Part shown: positions 8,419 to 19,405 of the stretch, piece after piece | Layout: every line of letters starts with the position of its first letter | Numbering within the stretch: the stretch's first letter is position 1 | Assembly (NCBI GenBank): GCA_002383165.1 | Contig: DFXK01000007.1 | Coordinates: forward strand, 55,224 to 119,223 | Direction: 5' to 3' | DNA length: 64,000 bases | From: Flavobacteriales bacterium UBA4110 | GTDB taxonomy: Bacteria > Bacteroidota > Bacteroidia > Flavobacteriales > Weeksellaceae | The notes under the pieces: generated by a model | What the model was told of the DNA's origin: nothing | What the model saw: only the letters and a program-made list of their open reading frames with translations | Database searches by the model: none | Made by a program: the position numbers and the translations under genes

Positions 8419-10983
8419 ATGAAGAAAAATCATCATATAATAGCGCTCCTGTCGTGCTCCTCTTTGTTTGCTCAAACAAAGATCAGCGATTCCGTTAAAG
8501 TTGATACTCTAGCAATGCAACCTTTGGAAGAAGTGGTCGTGTCAGCATCTCGTATCAAGGAAAGTATTTTAAAATCTCCTGTTACATAGAAAATATTAGC
8601 AACAAACAGTTAAGAAATACGGCAGCACCATCATTCTTTGACGGACTTGAAAATATAAAAGGTGTACAAATGCTTACACCAAGTTTAGGCTTTAAAATTA
8701 TCAATACACGTGGTTTTGCCAATACTACTAATGTGAGATTTACGCAAATGGTTGATGGTTTTGATAATCAGGCACCTCATATTGGAGCGCGAATAGTTAA
8801 TGCATTGGGACCTACAGATCTTGATATCGAACGTGTAGAAATTATACCTGGTACAACATCTGCTCTTTATGGTCTTAATGCAATTAATGGTATGGCAAAC
8901 TTTATTACCAAGGATCCATTTACTTCAACAGGCATTATCATACAACAAAAAACAGGAATGAATCATTTGGGAGATACAAATTCAGATGTTCGATTATTTA
9001 ATGAAAGCGTATTTCGTGTAGCTGAAAAAATAGGAAGCCGCTTCGCCTTTAAAATTAATTTTTCTTATACCAGTGGAAATGATTGGATTGCGGATGACCG
9101 TACCGATTTAAATCCCAATGCCAACCTAGGAGCGGGAATTGGAGGAGGTATCAATAATCCTGCCTATGATGCAGTTAACGGATATGGGAACGAATCATCA
9201 AACAGACGAACTCTCACCCTTGGTGGAACGCGCTATGTGATAGCCCGTACGGGTTATAATGAAAAAGATGTGTCAGATTACGATATAGAAAACGTCAAAG
9301 GTGATATTGGACTTTATTATAAGTTTAGCCCTAAAACAACCATTTCTTATACTTATCGATTTGCGGATTTGGATAATGTCTACCAACGTGCAAACAGATT
9401 TACATTGAAAGATTACGTTTTGCAGCAGCACGCTTTTGAGATTAAAAACGAAATTTTTCAAATACGTGCATTTGCTACAAGTGAAAATACTGGAAAATCT
9501 TACAATCTACGTTCCGCAGCCGAAAACTTAGACAGACGCTTTAAATCTGATAATAATTGGTACAGTGATTTTACAAGCGCTTTTAATAATGTCATTGCTC
9601 AACAGGGAATGAATGTACAGCAAGCTCTTGCAGCTACACGGAGTTCGGCAGATCTCGGCAGACTTCAGCCGGGTACTCCTGAGTTTCAACAAGCATTGAA
9701 TCACCTAGCCGCCGTAAACAACTGGGATGAAGGTGCTGCATTGCGTGTTGAGGATTGGCTTATACATGGGGAAGGACAGGTAAATATTTCAAAAACTATA
9801 AGTCCTGATTTTGAAGGTAACACAGGTTTACAACTTCTTGCAGGTGTAGATTATCAATCGTACATTATCAAACCTGATGGTAATTATTTTATAAATCCAA
9901 CTGCAGCCGACACATATTCTACATTAACCTATAGTAAGACAGTTGGTTTTGTGCAAGCTGGTAAAAACCTGTTTGATGGGCTTCTGAAACTGTCTGCCAC
10001 TGCGGGTTGACAAAAATGATTATTTTAATATGAAGTATAACCCTAGATTTGCGGCAGTTTTGACTCCTTCTAATAGACAAAGTATTCGTTTTTCCTTTCA
10101 GAGTTGTTCTCGTTTTCCATGCATATTCGAAGCCTTTAGTAATGTCAACAGTGGAGGCGTAAGACGTGTAGGAGGTCTCCGGGTGATGTCTGACGGTGTA
10201 TTCGAGAATGGTTATCTACGAAGCTCAATAGACCGCTTTCAGGCTGCTGTGACTGCTGATTTTAACAGTGGATCTACATTGGATGAAGCTATCCAGAATA
10301 ACCGGGGACTACTTCAAAAAAATACCTATACTTATTTAAAACCCGAAAAAATAAATTCTTTTGAAGTGGGTTATAAAGGATTATTTTTTAATCGTACCTT
10401 AAAAGTTGATGCCGATTTTTATTTTAACCGTTACAACAATTTTATAGCGCAAATTGAAATGAATGTCCCACATACAACGGTAGCAGAATTAATACCGTAT
10501 TATCTGAACGACCGCACGCTTCAAGATCGTTATCGTATTTACACAAATTCTCAAAGTGTTGTATATAATTATGGCTCCAGCTTGGGAATTAGCTATATGC
10601 TCAATTCAAAATATTCAATAAATGGTAATGTATCTTATGCAAAGCTAAGTCGTACAGATAATGGAGATGGTTTTGAAGATGGTTTTAATACACCCGAATG
10701 GATTGGTAATATATTTTTTTTAGGAGAAAATGTTTGGAAAACTCTTGGCTTTAATGTTACTTATAAGCGACAGAGCAGCTTCTATTGGAGGTCATTTTTG
10801 GTCAATGGTGGTGTAAAACCTTATGGAGCATTGGATGCCCACATTAGTTATTCATTTGAAAAGTCTAGGCTGGACATAAAAGTGGGGGCTACAAATCTTA
10901 CTAATAAATACTATAATTCATTTCTTGGTGGTCCGGCAGTTGGCGGATTATATTATACAACACTTACATACTATCTTCAATAA
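8419..10983 (+). pseudogene. TonB-dependent outer-membrane receptor with two frameshifts
   Basis: Starts MKKNHHIIALLSCSSLFAQ (signal peptide), then a plug start EEVVVSASRIKESILKSPVT. A stop at 8587-8589 follows; the frame resumes as ENISNKQLRNTAAPSFFDGL, consistent with loss of one base. The plug and barrel then run to a second stop at 10008-10010, where removing one G of GGG restores the frame (DKNDYFNMKYNPRFAAV). The last segment ends with the beta-barrel strand YNSFLGGPAVGGLYYTTLTY. The repaired protein would be about 855 residues, normal for a receptor. The substrate is unknown; position among oxidoreductase genes hints at import of an aromatic or siderophore-like compound. Confidence 0.85.
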
Positions 10984-11064
10984 AGATATGAATTAGTGTG
11001 ATAATGCGGATTACTAATTTGCTGCGTTGTTAAGATGAATATATATATATTATAGGAAAAAGGC

Positions 11065-11221
11065 CTGCAAAAGCAGCGATCTTAATCAACAAAACTTTAC
11101 GAGTAAAGGTTTGGAACGAGTAGTAATTATCGGGACCGTTCCGGTAATTACCAACCTAGTTTATACTGTCATTGGCTTACAAATGCGAGATCTTCCTTTT
11201 ACATCTAATGGTACTGAATAG
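11065..11221 (+). pseudogene. Possible C-terminal scrap of a molybdopterin-binding subunit
   Basis: One frame reads SKGLERVVIIGTVPVITNLV followed by YTVIGLQMRDLPFTSNGTE and a stop. The P-x-ITN-x-x-Y-x-x-IG-x-x-x-R-x-LP pattern resembles the extreme C-terminus of xanthine-dehydrogenase large subunits. No open frame of useful length precedes it. The reading rests on a short motif from memory, so this is a tentative remnant. Confidence 0.35.
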
Positions 11222-11283
11222 ATAATCATTTAAATAAATCGGTATTTATTATGATTTTAAATTACCTTTAATAATACCTCATC

Positions 11284-11315
11284 AACCGTTATGTTCTCAT
11301 AACGGTTCGTTTTTT
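11284..11315 (+). terminator. Strong Rho-independent terminator or attenuator just before paoA
   Basis: AACCGTTATG and CATAACGGTT form a perfect 10-bp stem with loop TTCT, followed by CG and six T. It lies only 31 bases before the paoA start. It may be the terminator of the lost upstream gene, or it may regulate the pao operon by attenuation. Confidence 0.8.
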
Positions 11316-11345
11316 GTACTGTTTTTATTTATCAAATCATTAACT

Positions 11346-11831
11346 ATGGCAACAAATGAAAAACAGCCTGTTAAGCTTCATATAAACGGTAAAGATCATC
11401 ATTTGGAAATTCTACCTTGGGTTTCCTTGCTCGATGCCTTGAGAGAAAACATACAGCTTACAGGAACAAAAAAGGGTTGTGATCACGGACAATGCGGTGC
11501 ATGCACAATTTTGGTTGATGGAAAACGCACCCTGAGCTGTCTCACTCTGGCCATTATGAAAGAAGGATCGGAAATAACAACCATTGAAGGTATTGCTGTA
11601 GACGGTAAACTACATCCTATCCAACAAGCTTTTATAGATCATGATGCTTTTCAGTGTGGATATTGCACTCCGGGACAGATTTGCAGTGCTATCGGTTTGC
11701 TGAACGAGAATAAAGCCCATACTCGGGAAGAAGTGCAGGATCTTATGAGTGGAAATCTCTGCCGATGTGGTGCCAACAGAGGAATTATTAATGCGGTAAT
11801 GGAAGTAAAACAAAGTATATCCTATGAATAA
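11346..11831 (+). CDS. paoA: Aldehyde oxidoreductase [2Fe-2S] subunit, PaoA/YagT-like
   Basis: A 161-residue small subunit of a xanthine-dehydrogenase-family enzyme. Plant-type cluster cysteines are in GCDHGQCGACTILVDG with a later SCLT; the second cluster uses QCGYCTPGQ and NLCRCGAN. It passes electrons between Moco and FAD subunits. E. coli PaoA has a Tat signal; this protein starts MATNEKQPVKLHINGKD with no signal, so a cytoplasmic enzyme is likely. Its stop overlaps the next gene start by eight bases. Confidence 0.92.
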   Translation: MATNEKQPVKLHINGKDHHLEILPWVSLLDALRENIQLTGTKKGCDHGQCGACTILVDGKRTLSCLTLAIMKEGSEITTIEGIAVDGKLHPIQQAFIDHDAFQCGYCTPGQICSAIGLLNENKAHTREEVQDLMSGNLCRCGANRGIINAVMEVKQSISYE

Positions 11832-12843
11832 TTTTGCCTATACAAAAGCTGTTGATATCAATAATGCCATTTCAAAAATAAATGAAAATGACAACAATAA
11901 GATCATTGCTGGAGGAACAAATATTATTGATCTGCTGAAATATTTTATTACGGAGGCTGATACATTAATTGATATCAATTCTATTTCGGAGATGAAAAAA
12001 ATTTCTGAGCTTCCGGATGGAAGAATACGACTCGGCACACTGATGACCAATGCTGATACTGCTTATCATCCTGTTATCGAAGAAAAGTATACGTTACTAT
12101 CTAAGGCTATTTTGGCAGGAGCTTCTGCTCAGATCAGAAATATGGCAACCAATGGTGGCAATCTGCTTCAACGCACAAGATGTTATTATTTTTACGACAT
12201 TCATACGCCGTGTAATAAAAGAGAACCGGGGTCTGGCTGTTCAGCAATCAAAGGTTACAACCGTATTCACGCAATCCTGGGACATAGTGATCATTGTATT
12301 GCTGTATTTCCTTCCGATATGTGCGTTGCGCTTGCAGCTTTGGATGCTGTTGTTAATGTTACGGGAAAGAATGGATTCAGAAGTGTTCCATTTGCAGACT
12401 TTCACAGGCTTCCGGGTGATTCTCCCCATCTTGATAATCATCTCGAAAAAGGTGAGATTATTACAAGTATTGATTTGCCGCATAAAGGCTTTTCTAAAAA
12501 TTATTCCTATTTGAAATTAAGAGACAGAAGCTCTTATTCTTTTGCCTTAGTTTCTGTCGCAACTGCTCTGGAAATTGAGAATAATCTCATCAAAGAAGCA
12601 AGAATTGCTTTAGGAGGTGTTGCCCATAAGCCTTGGCGTGTGAAAAAAGCAGAAGATTTACTTGTGAATAAGGAGCCAAATGCCGAAAACTTTGCAACCG
12701 CAGCAGAAGTCATCTTAGCTGGGGCACACGGATTTGAACACAACACTTTTAAAATTGATTTAGCAAAAAAAGCAATCGTAAGAAACTGTATGATGGCTCT
12801 TGATCCTAGATCACAACGACCGGGAGCAAAACCTTCTTTATAA
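11824..12843 (+). CDS. paoB: Aldehyde oxidoreductase FAD-binding subunit, PaoB/YagS-like
   Basis: A 339-residue CO-dehydrogenase-flavoprotein-type subunit with the FAD-binding loop IIAGGTNIIDLLKY near residue 30 and the second FAD motif IRNMATNGGNLLQRTRCYY near 103. Cysteines in RCYYFYDIHTPCNKREPGSG followed by C match the extra [4Fe-4S] loop that distinguishes PaoB from ordinary xanthine dehydrogenase FAD subunits. It is translated in overlap with paoA. Full length, no defect. Confidence 0.9.
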   Translation: MNNFAYTKAVDINNAISKINENDNNKIIAGGTNIIDLLKYFITEADTLIDINSISEMKKISELPDGRIRLGTLMTNADTAYHPVIEEKYTLLSKAILAGASAQIRNMATNGGNLLQRTRCYYFYDIHTPCNKREPGSGCSAIKGYNRIHAILGHSDHCIAVFPSDMCVALAALDAVVNVTGKNGFRSVPFADFHRLPGDSPHLDNHLEKGEIITSIDLPHKGFSKNYSYLKLRDRSSYSFALVSVATALEIENNLIKEARIALGGVAHKPWRVKKAEDLLVNKEPNAENFATAAEVILAGAHGFEHNTFKIDLAKKAIVRNCMMALDPRSQRPGAKPSL

Positions 12844-12866
12844 ATTTAAATCAAATCAGAATCTCA

Positions 12867-15104
12867 ATGCAAAATAAACCATCTATAGGAAAACCGATCA
12901 GCCGTCTGGAAGGACATCTTAAAGTAACAGGAAGTGCAAAATACGCCGGAGAATATGATGCACCCGATTTATTATACGGTTATGTGGTGAACAGCACTAT
13001 AGCTAAAGGAAAAATAAGATCAATTGATACTGCTGAGATTAAAAAGCTTAGTGGTGTTATTGAAGTTTTTACACATGAGAATAAACCCTCGACTGCTTGG
13101 TTTGATTTCCAGTATGCGGATATGGATGCGCCTCCGGGGAAAGTTTTTAAGCCTTTAAACGATAATGAGATCAAGTATAACGGACAGCCCATTGCTTTGG
13201 TGGTTGCAGAGACATTTGAAATGGCACGGTATGCCGCAACTAAAATTAAAGTCATCTATGAAAAAGAGGATTTTGAAACCGATTTACAGGCAAATATTGG
13301 CAAAGCCAGAGATCCGAAAAAAGGTTTAGCCTCCATGCTAAAACCTCCTCCGCCAAAACCTACGGGTGATTTTGAAAAGGAATACGAAAATTCGTTTGTA
13401 AAAACAGATGGCAAATTTACACATGGAACGGAGCACCACAATCCCATGGAAATGTATGCCACGACGGTTATTTATGAAGGAAAAGATAAACTAAAAATAT
13501 ATGATAAAACGCAGGGAACCATCAATTCCCAAATGTATGTGGCTAATGTTTTCGGATTGAAAATGAAGAATGTTCAGGTCATTTCCCCATTCGTTGGTGG
13601 GGCATTTGGGTCGGGACTTCGTCCGCAACATCAATTGTTTATGGCTGTCATGGCCTCTTTAGCTTTAAAAAGAAATGTAAGAGTAACTTTGGACAGGGCA
13701 CAGATGTATATGATCGGACATCGGCCTCCTACTTTACAGCACACAAAATTCGGAGCAGATGCAAACGGAAAAGTGAATGCTATTTACCACAAAGCTACAG
13801 GAGAAACTTCCCGTTTTGAAGATTACGTAGAAATTGTTGTGAATTGGGCCAATATGCTCTATCCTGCAGAAAACACTTTACTTGAACATGAAATTGTTCC
13901 ACTCGATGTTTACAGCCCCATTGATATGAGAGCTCCCGGCGGAAGTACAGGGATGCATGCCATAGAAGTGACGATGGACGAAATAGCGTACCAGCTCAAT
14001 ATTGATCCTTTGCAACTTAGGCTTATCAATTATTCTGAAATCGATAAAAGCAGCGACAAAGAATATTCAAGCAAGGAACTCAAAGAATGTTATCTTAAAG
14101 GAGCGAAAAAGTTTGGTTGGGATCAACGTAATCACGAGCCTCGAAGCATGAAAAGAGGAAATAAATTAATCGGATACGGTATGGCAACAGGAATTTGGGA
14201 TGCCAATAGAATTTTAGGAAGAGCAGAAGCTATTATGTATTCTGATGGGAAAGTTGAAATAAAAAGTGCAGTAACTGATATTGGAACAGGAACTTTGACG
14301 ATTATGAGCCAGATTGCAGCAGATGAGCTGGGACTTCCTATCGATTATATTAAATTTTCTTATGCTGATAGTAAAATGCCCTTTGCTCCAATTCAGGGAG
14401 GATCTTTTACGACAGCTACTATCGGATCGGCCGTTCAGAATGCCTGTAAGTCTTTGAATAAGAAGCTTTTCAAAAAAGCGCAGGGTTTAAAAGATTCTGT
14501 ATTAAAAGATGCAAAACTTAAAGATGTTGTTTTTAAAGATGGATTTATCATCCTTAAAAATAATCCTCAAATCAAAATTAATGTTCAGGATATTTTAGCC
14601 GCTAATGGAGGAAAATTAATAAAAACAACTAATTCTGCAATGCCCAATCCTTTAACATACGGCAAAAAAGCAAGAGCTGTTCACAGTGCAGTTTTTGTGG
14701 AAGTTGAGGTAGATGAGCAGCTGGGTGTCATCGAAGTGACTCGGGCTTTAACAGCCGTTGCTGCAGGGAAAATCATCAATCCTAAAACTGCAGAAAGTCA
14801 GGTCTTAGGCGGAATGATTTGGGGAATCAGCAAAGCACTTCATGAAGAAACAATTTTAGATCATCGGCTAGGAAAGTATATGAATGCTAATCTGGCGGAA
14901 TATCATATCCCGGTACATGCGGACATTAATGATCTGCAGGTTTTATTTATAGAAGAAAAAGATGAATTTGTAAATGACTTAGGTGTAAAAGGAGTAGGAG
15001 AAATAGGTGGTATAGGAATGCCTCCTGCAATTACAAATGCTATTTTCCATGCAACTGGAAAAAGAATTTATGAACTTCCTATACATTTTGATAGATTAAT
15101 TTAG
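12867..15104 (+). CDS. paoC: Aldehyde oxidoreductase molybdopterin-binding subunit, PaoC/YagR-like
   Basis: A 745-residue large subunit carrying the Moco site. Visible features are an N-terminal RLEGHLKVTGSAKYAGEY domain, FVGGAFGSG near residue 247, DMRAPGGSTGMHA near 353, GGSFTTATIGSAVQNA near 510, and the catalytic Glu in GVKGVGEIGGIGMPP near the C-terminus. Length fits the PaoC family. With paoA and paoB it makes a heterotrimer oxidising aldehydes with water, probably using the cytidylylated cofactor made by the 1-4.7 kb operon. Confidence 0.92.
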   Translation: MQNKPSIGKPISRLEGHLKVTGSAKYAGEYDAPDLLYGYVVNSTIAKGKIRSIDTAEIKKLSGVIEVFTHENKPSTAWFDFQYADMDAPPGKVFKPLNDNEIKYNGQPIALVVAETFEMARYAATKIKVIYEKEDFETDLQANIGKARDPKKGLASMLKPPPPKPTGDFEKEYENSFVKTDGKFTHGTEHHNPMEMYATTVIYEGKDKLKIYDKTQGTINSQMYVANVFGLKMKNVQVISPFVGGAFGSGLRPQHQLFMAVMASLALKRNVRVTLDRAQMYMIGHRPPTLQHTKFGADANGKVNAIYHKATGETSRFEDYVEIVVNWANMLYPAENTLLEHEIVPLDVYSPIDMRAPGGSTGMHAIEVTMDEIAYQLNIDPLQLRLINYSEIDKSSDKEYSSKELKECYLKGAKKFGWDQRNHEPRSMKRGNKLIGYGMATGIWDANRILGRAEAIMYSDGKVEIKSAVTDIGTGTLTIMSQIAADELGLPIDYIKFSYADSKMPFAPIQGGSFTTATIGSAVQNACKSLNKKLFKKAQGLKDSVLKDAKLKDVVFKDGFIILKNNPQIKINVQDILAANGGKLIKTTNSAMPNPLTYGKKARAVHSAVFVEVEVDEQLGVIEVTRALTAVAAGKIINPKTAESQVLGGMIWGISKALHEETILDHRLGKYMNANLAEYHIPVHADINDLQVLFIEEKDEFVNDLGVKGVGEIGGIGMPPAITNAIFHATGKRIYELPIHFDRLI

Positions 15105-15445
15105 TTTTTACTATTTATTCCAAATCCGGAATTATATTGCATTTTTAAAATAAATTAAAATATAAGATAATCTCATTTCAATGTGTACCATTGCTGAGCG
15201 CTTTAATTATGGATCCTATTTATGCAGAAAGCGGAAATGTGCCTAATGTAAAGGTAAGCCGTAAAGTAATGCAGATGGTTACGAAGAGATTTTAATATAC
15301 TTGTACAGTATACAGAGGCTATAAGTTCCAAAGTAGTTTTTGTTTCTATTGTAAGGTATTATAAAGATATCCCGAAGAAAGATCAAAATGGTCATCAAGA
15401 TAACGCACTGATGGAAGATCCAAGTTTCTTTATGGTTTACTCGTA
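15105..15445 (+). other. Gap with coding-like remnants, not recognised
   Basis: No full gene is seen. One plus frame at about 15182-15294 reads LLSALIMDPIYAESGNVPN and KVSRKVMQMVTKRF and stops. Another at about 15290-15460 reads RDFNILVQYTEAISSKVVFV and KDIPKKDQNGHQDNALMEDP then SFFMVYSYYINALIDVY. They look like pieces of one frameshifted protein gene whose end runs into the broken polymerase gene. The family is unknown. Confidence 0.3.
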
Positions 15446-18189
15446 TTATATCAATGCTTTAATTGATGTATATCTGGGTAGCCCAATCTCGTGTTCCTGC
15501 GGATAAGGCTCACGTGATGTTTTACTTACATCTTCGCGCAGACTAAGCTCAATCTCTTTAGATTTTTCTTCATCCATCGAATATCTCGGATCAGCAATCA
15601 ACGGCATTTTTGCCATCTTGATAATGGTAATGGTTGGGAAATGATAATCCACTTCAACAGTTCCCAATAAATAGTAAATGCCAACTTCTTTAAACGGAAA
15701 CTGTCTAAGACTGTCAGGGAAATGAGCGGTATCAAAATATTGTCCCTCAGCATCAATCCATGTTCCGAAATACATATCATCTTTCTTACCCGGATGATTC
15801 TTCATTTTAATAGGGACATGCTTTCTGGAAGTCAGATAAGCTAACATTTTAGTGATTTGTAATTGCCATTTTCTTTCCTTTCTTCAGGAATAAAAAGTTT
15901 AACAGCAGCTTCCAGTTTCTCAATATGCATTAAACCTAAGTAAACATTTGTACCATATACGGTTGTTTGAAATTCGCTGAGATTGACACCTGGGTTATGA
16001 ATGGTTGCTCCGGCCATTTTAGCCTCATGGACATAGACTTCCGTTCTATAGAAACCACCACCATTATTAATAGCTGAAACCATAAACTCAATAGGGTAGT
16101 AGGCTTTTAAATACAGACTCTGATAACTTTCTACAGCATAGGAGGCTGAATGTGCTTTACAAAATGAATAACCTGCAAAAGATTCGATCTGTCTGTAAAC
16201 TTCCTGAGAAAGCTGATCAGGATGCCCTTTTTTCTTACAGGAATCAAAAAAATCATCTTTTAATTTTTGCAAAGCAGAAAGAGAACGCCCCTTTCCACTC
16301 ATGGCTCTTCTCAATACATCACCATTGGCTGCCGAAACACCGCCAAAGTGCATCGCAATTTTAATCACGTCTTCCTGATAAACCATTATGCCATAGGTTT
16401 CACCCAGCTCTTTTTCAAATACCTCATGGAAATATTCAAATTGACCGGGATGATTATGCCGGAAGATATATTCCCGCATCATTCCACTCTGGGCTACGCC
16501 TGGACGAATAATCGATGAAGCAGCTACCAAAACTTTATAATTGTCACATTTTAGCCTTCTCAAGAGCCCACGCATAGCCGGTGATTCAATATAAAAACAG
16601 CCTATGGTTTTTCCAATGCTTAGGTATTCATTGCATTTTAATTCATTCTTTGAAAGTCTAGTATCTTCAATATCTACGTTGATCCCTCGTTTCTCTTTGA
16701 TCAGAGTAACCGCATCCTTAATTGTTTCCAAACAACGCTGTGATAAAATGTCAAACTTTTCCAGACCGATATCTTCCGCAGTATGCATATCAAACTGGAC
16801 GATAGGAAATTCTTTCGGCGGAAATTCCAAAGCAGAGTAATTGGTTATGGGTTCTTCGGAAATCAGAATTCCGCAGGATTGCATACTTCTTTGATTAGGA
16901 AAGCCTATCATTAACTGCTCATATTTGTAAATCTGCTGAACTACTGAATTCTGGTCATGGAGTTCTTGCGGTTTTTTAAAAAGCTGATCAAGTTCATCCT
17001 TAGGAAGCCCAAATACTTTTCCAAGTTCTCTGAATCTTGATTTTCTCTTGAATTCTACATTGGTTCCACAAAAGGCTACGTGATCCTTGCCATACTTATT
17101 GAAGATATATTCAAGGATTGTATCACGATCCTTCCAGCTCCAGTCAATGTCGAAGTCTGGAGATGATTTCCGATTCAGATTTAAAAAACGTTCAAAATAA
17201 AGATCCAGTTCTAATGGACATATATCAGAAATGCTTAAGCAATAGGCAATAATGCTGTTGGCACCGCTTCCTCTGCCTACGTGCATAAAGCCCTTTATTT
17301 TGCTGTACTGAATGATATCCCAGGTAATTAAAAAGTATCCTGAAAAATTTAATTGATCAATTACCGTCAATTCTTTTTCAACTCTTTCAACAGCTTTTTG
17401 GTTATTGGCAGGATATCTTCGTGCTAAACCTTCATGCGCCAGCTGAGATAAAAATTTAAAATCATTTTCCTTACTGTCAGTATAATACTTTTTGTTCTTA
17501 GGGGTTTTAAAATCAAAGTCAAAACTGCATTCATTGACAATGTCTTTAGTATTTTCAATAATTTCAGGATATAGTTCGAATCGAGCTAAAAGATTTTTTT
17601 TGTCCGTAAAAGATTCATTTGTTCTGCAGTAATCTTTTTCTGTCAGTTTTGTAAAAAGCGTATTGCCATCTATGGCCCTTAATACTTTATGAAGTTCATA
17701 TTCCTCATCGGTTTTAAAAGTTACCGGATGTCAAATGACCATTTTATGAATTATAGATTTTAATTCCGGATTAATCAGTAAGTTTAATTCATTTTCTCTG
17801 ATTCCAATAAACTCATGCTCAAGTAGTTTTTCAGGGATATTCTGTAAAGAATAAATTACAAAACAATTTTCTATTGGAGGATTTACTTTGGGTATTTCAA
17901 TACCTTCACAATTATAATTAGTTAACAGCCTATTGACTTCTGCAATACCTTTTGGATTTTTAGCCAAGCAGATATAATACTGTTTGTTTTCAACTCTTAC
18001 ATCAACGCCTACAATTGGCTTAATACTTCTTTCCTGACAAAGTTTGTAAAACTGATAAATACCTGTCACGGTATTGATATCGGTCAATGCCAATACTTTT
18101 AACTTATAATCAACAGCCAGCTGAACCAGATCTTCGACAGAAATAGTCCCATAACGTAAGCTATGATAAGTATGGCAATTGAGAAACAT
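15446..18189 (-). pseudogene. dnaE2: DnaE-type error-prone DNA polymerase, broken
   Basis: The N-terminus (MFLNCHTYHSLRYGTISVED) is the PHP domain. An in-frame TGA at 17731-17733 then interrupts it; the same frame continues HPVTFKTDEEYELHKVLRAI into the polymerase core, with GRGSGANSIIAYCLSI and PDFDIDWSWKDRD carrying the catalytic acids. At 15841-15847 the frame jumps to MLAYLTSRKHVPIKMKNHPG, the C-terminal OB domain. Relatives have about 100 more residues between these parts, so an internal deletion with frameshift is likely. It follows the Y-family polymerase gene in the same direction, as in SOS mutagenesis cassettes. Confidence 0.85.
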
Positions 18190-18199
18190 AAACTACTTT

Positions 18200-19343
18200 T
18201 TAATTTAAAAGACCAGAAGCTCTTCCTACGCTCTTGGATCCAAAACGATCTTTGATTTTATCCATGGATTGATATAATAATATCAACTCTTCTGTATCTT
18301 CAAAAAGATTCATTTGATGGTTTCCGTGAACTAAGCCTGTAAATCTGACACCTACCAAACGAATTCTCATTCTTCGGGTATATACTTTTCTAAACAACTC
18401 TGGAAACGTATTTTAGCAGAGTATGATCTGCTGAGGTATAAGGGACTTTACATTGTTTGGTCTCTGTGTCGAAGTTAGCATACCTTATTCTTACGGACAC
18501 TGTCGAGGTCAGCCATTTTTCATGTCTTAACTGATAACACAATTGTTCCACCATTCCAGAGAGAATGCTCCTGATATTCTGAAGATCAATGATATCTTCT
18601 GCAAAAATTGTTTCAGTAGAAATGGATTTCCTTTCTGAATATTGGATGACAGGATTATTGTCAATACCATTGGCTTTCTTCCAAAGTTCAGTTCCGTTTT
18701 TACCAATTAATTGTTGCAATACATCGACTGGCATTTGAGAAAGGGTTTCTATTTTTCTGACACCCAACCTTGAAAGTAACTGAAAGGTGACATCACCTAC
18801 CATGGGAATTTTTTTAACTGACAAAGGATTCAAAAAAGGCTGAATAAACTGAGGCTTTAATTCTAATTTCCCGGTAGGTTTTGCTTCTCACGTTCCGATT
18901 TTTGAAACTGTTTTATTAGTAGACAATGCAAAGCTTATGGGTAAACCTGTGTTTTTCATAACGGTACTCGCAATTTCAGAAGTCCATTGATAGCAGCCGA
19001 AAAATTTATCCATCCCAGAAAGATCAAGATAAAACTCATCGACGCTGGCTTTTTCCAACACAGGAACTTTTTCCTGAATAATTTCTGTTACTAAATGTGA
19101 CATATTGGAGTAGTATTCCATATCACCTTTGATAACTTGAGCTTCGGGACATAAACGTAAAGCCATTCGTATGGGCATGGCAGAACGAACCCCAAATTTT
19201 CTTGCTTCATATGAACAGGATGCTACTACACCACGATCTCCACCTCCTATAATTATAGGAATACTGTTCAAACTAGAATTCTTCAGTCTCTCACAAGAAA
19301 CAAAAAAGGTATCCAGATCAATATGAACAATTGATTTTTCCAT
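18200..19343 (-). pseudogene. dinB: Y-family DNA polymerase (DinB/ImuB-like), broken
   Basis: Begins MEKSIVHIDLDTFFVSCERL with catalytic D9, then ASVDEFYLDLSG near residue 102. An in-frame TGA at 18888-18890 replaces what should be a glycine codon (KIGT-stop-EAKPTGKLELKP). The thumb and little-finger region continues to about 18397, where one extra A shifts the frame (KYVSRVV-stop versus PELFRKVYTRRMRIRL). The last part runs to 18200. It diverges from the XRE/S24 regulator and lies directly upstream of the broken dnaE2-like gene, so the whole mutagenic pair is disabled as sequenced. Confidence 0.87.
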
Positions 19344-19365
19344 GCTTAAAAATTATTATGTTTTG

Positions 19366-19405
19366 TAGCAATATTTTGTATATTTGTTGCTATAAATTAT
19401 AGCAA
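19366..19405. promoter_or_regulatory. Operator for the XRE/S24 regulator and polymerase genes
   Basis: TTGCTATAA and TTATAGCAA form a perfect inverted repeat around one base at 19387-19405, overlapping the regulator's own ATG. A third half-site TAGCAA lies at 19366-19371, in inverted relation to the 19387 half-site. A -7 box TATATTTG at 19379-19386 sits between them. The arrangement suits autorepression plus control of the divergent polymerase genes, with release on DNA damage. Confidence 0.75.

Noticed and set aside
11033..11283. Molybdenum cofactor riboswitch before paoA
   Set aside because: No conserved riboswitch fold could be made out; the stretch is better explained as remains of a coding region plus a terminator.
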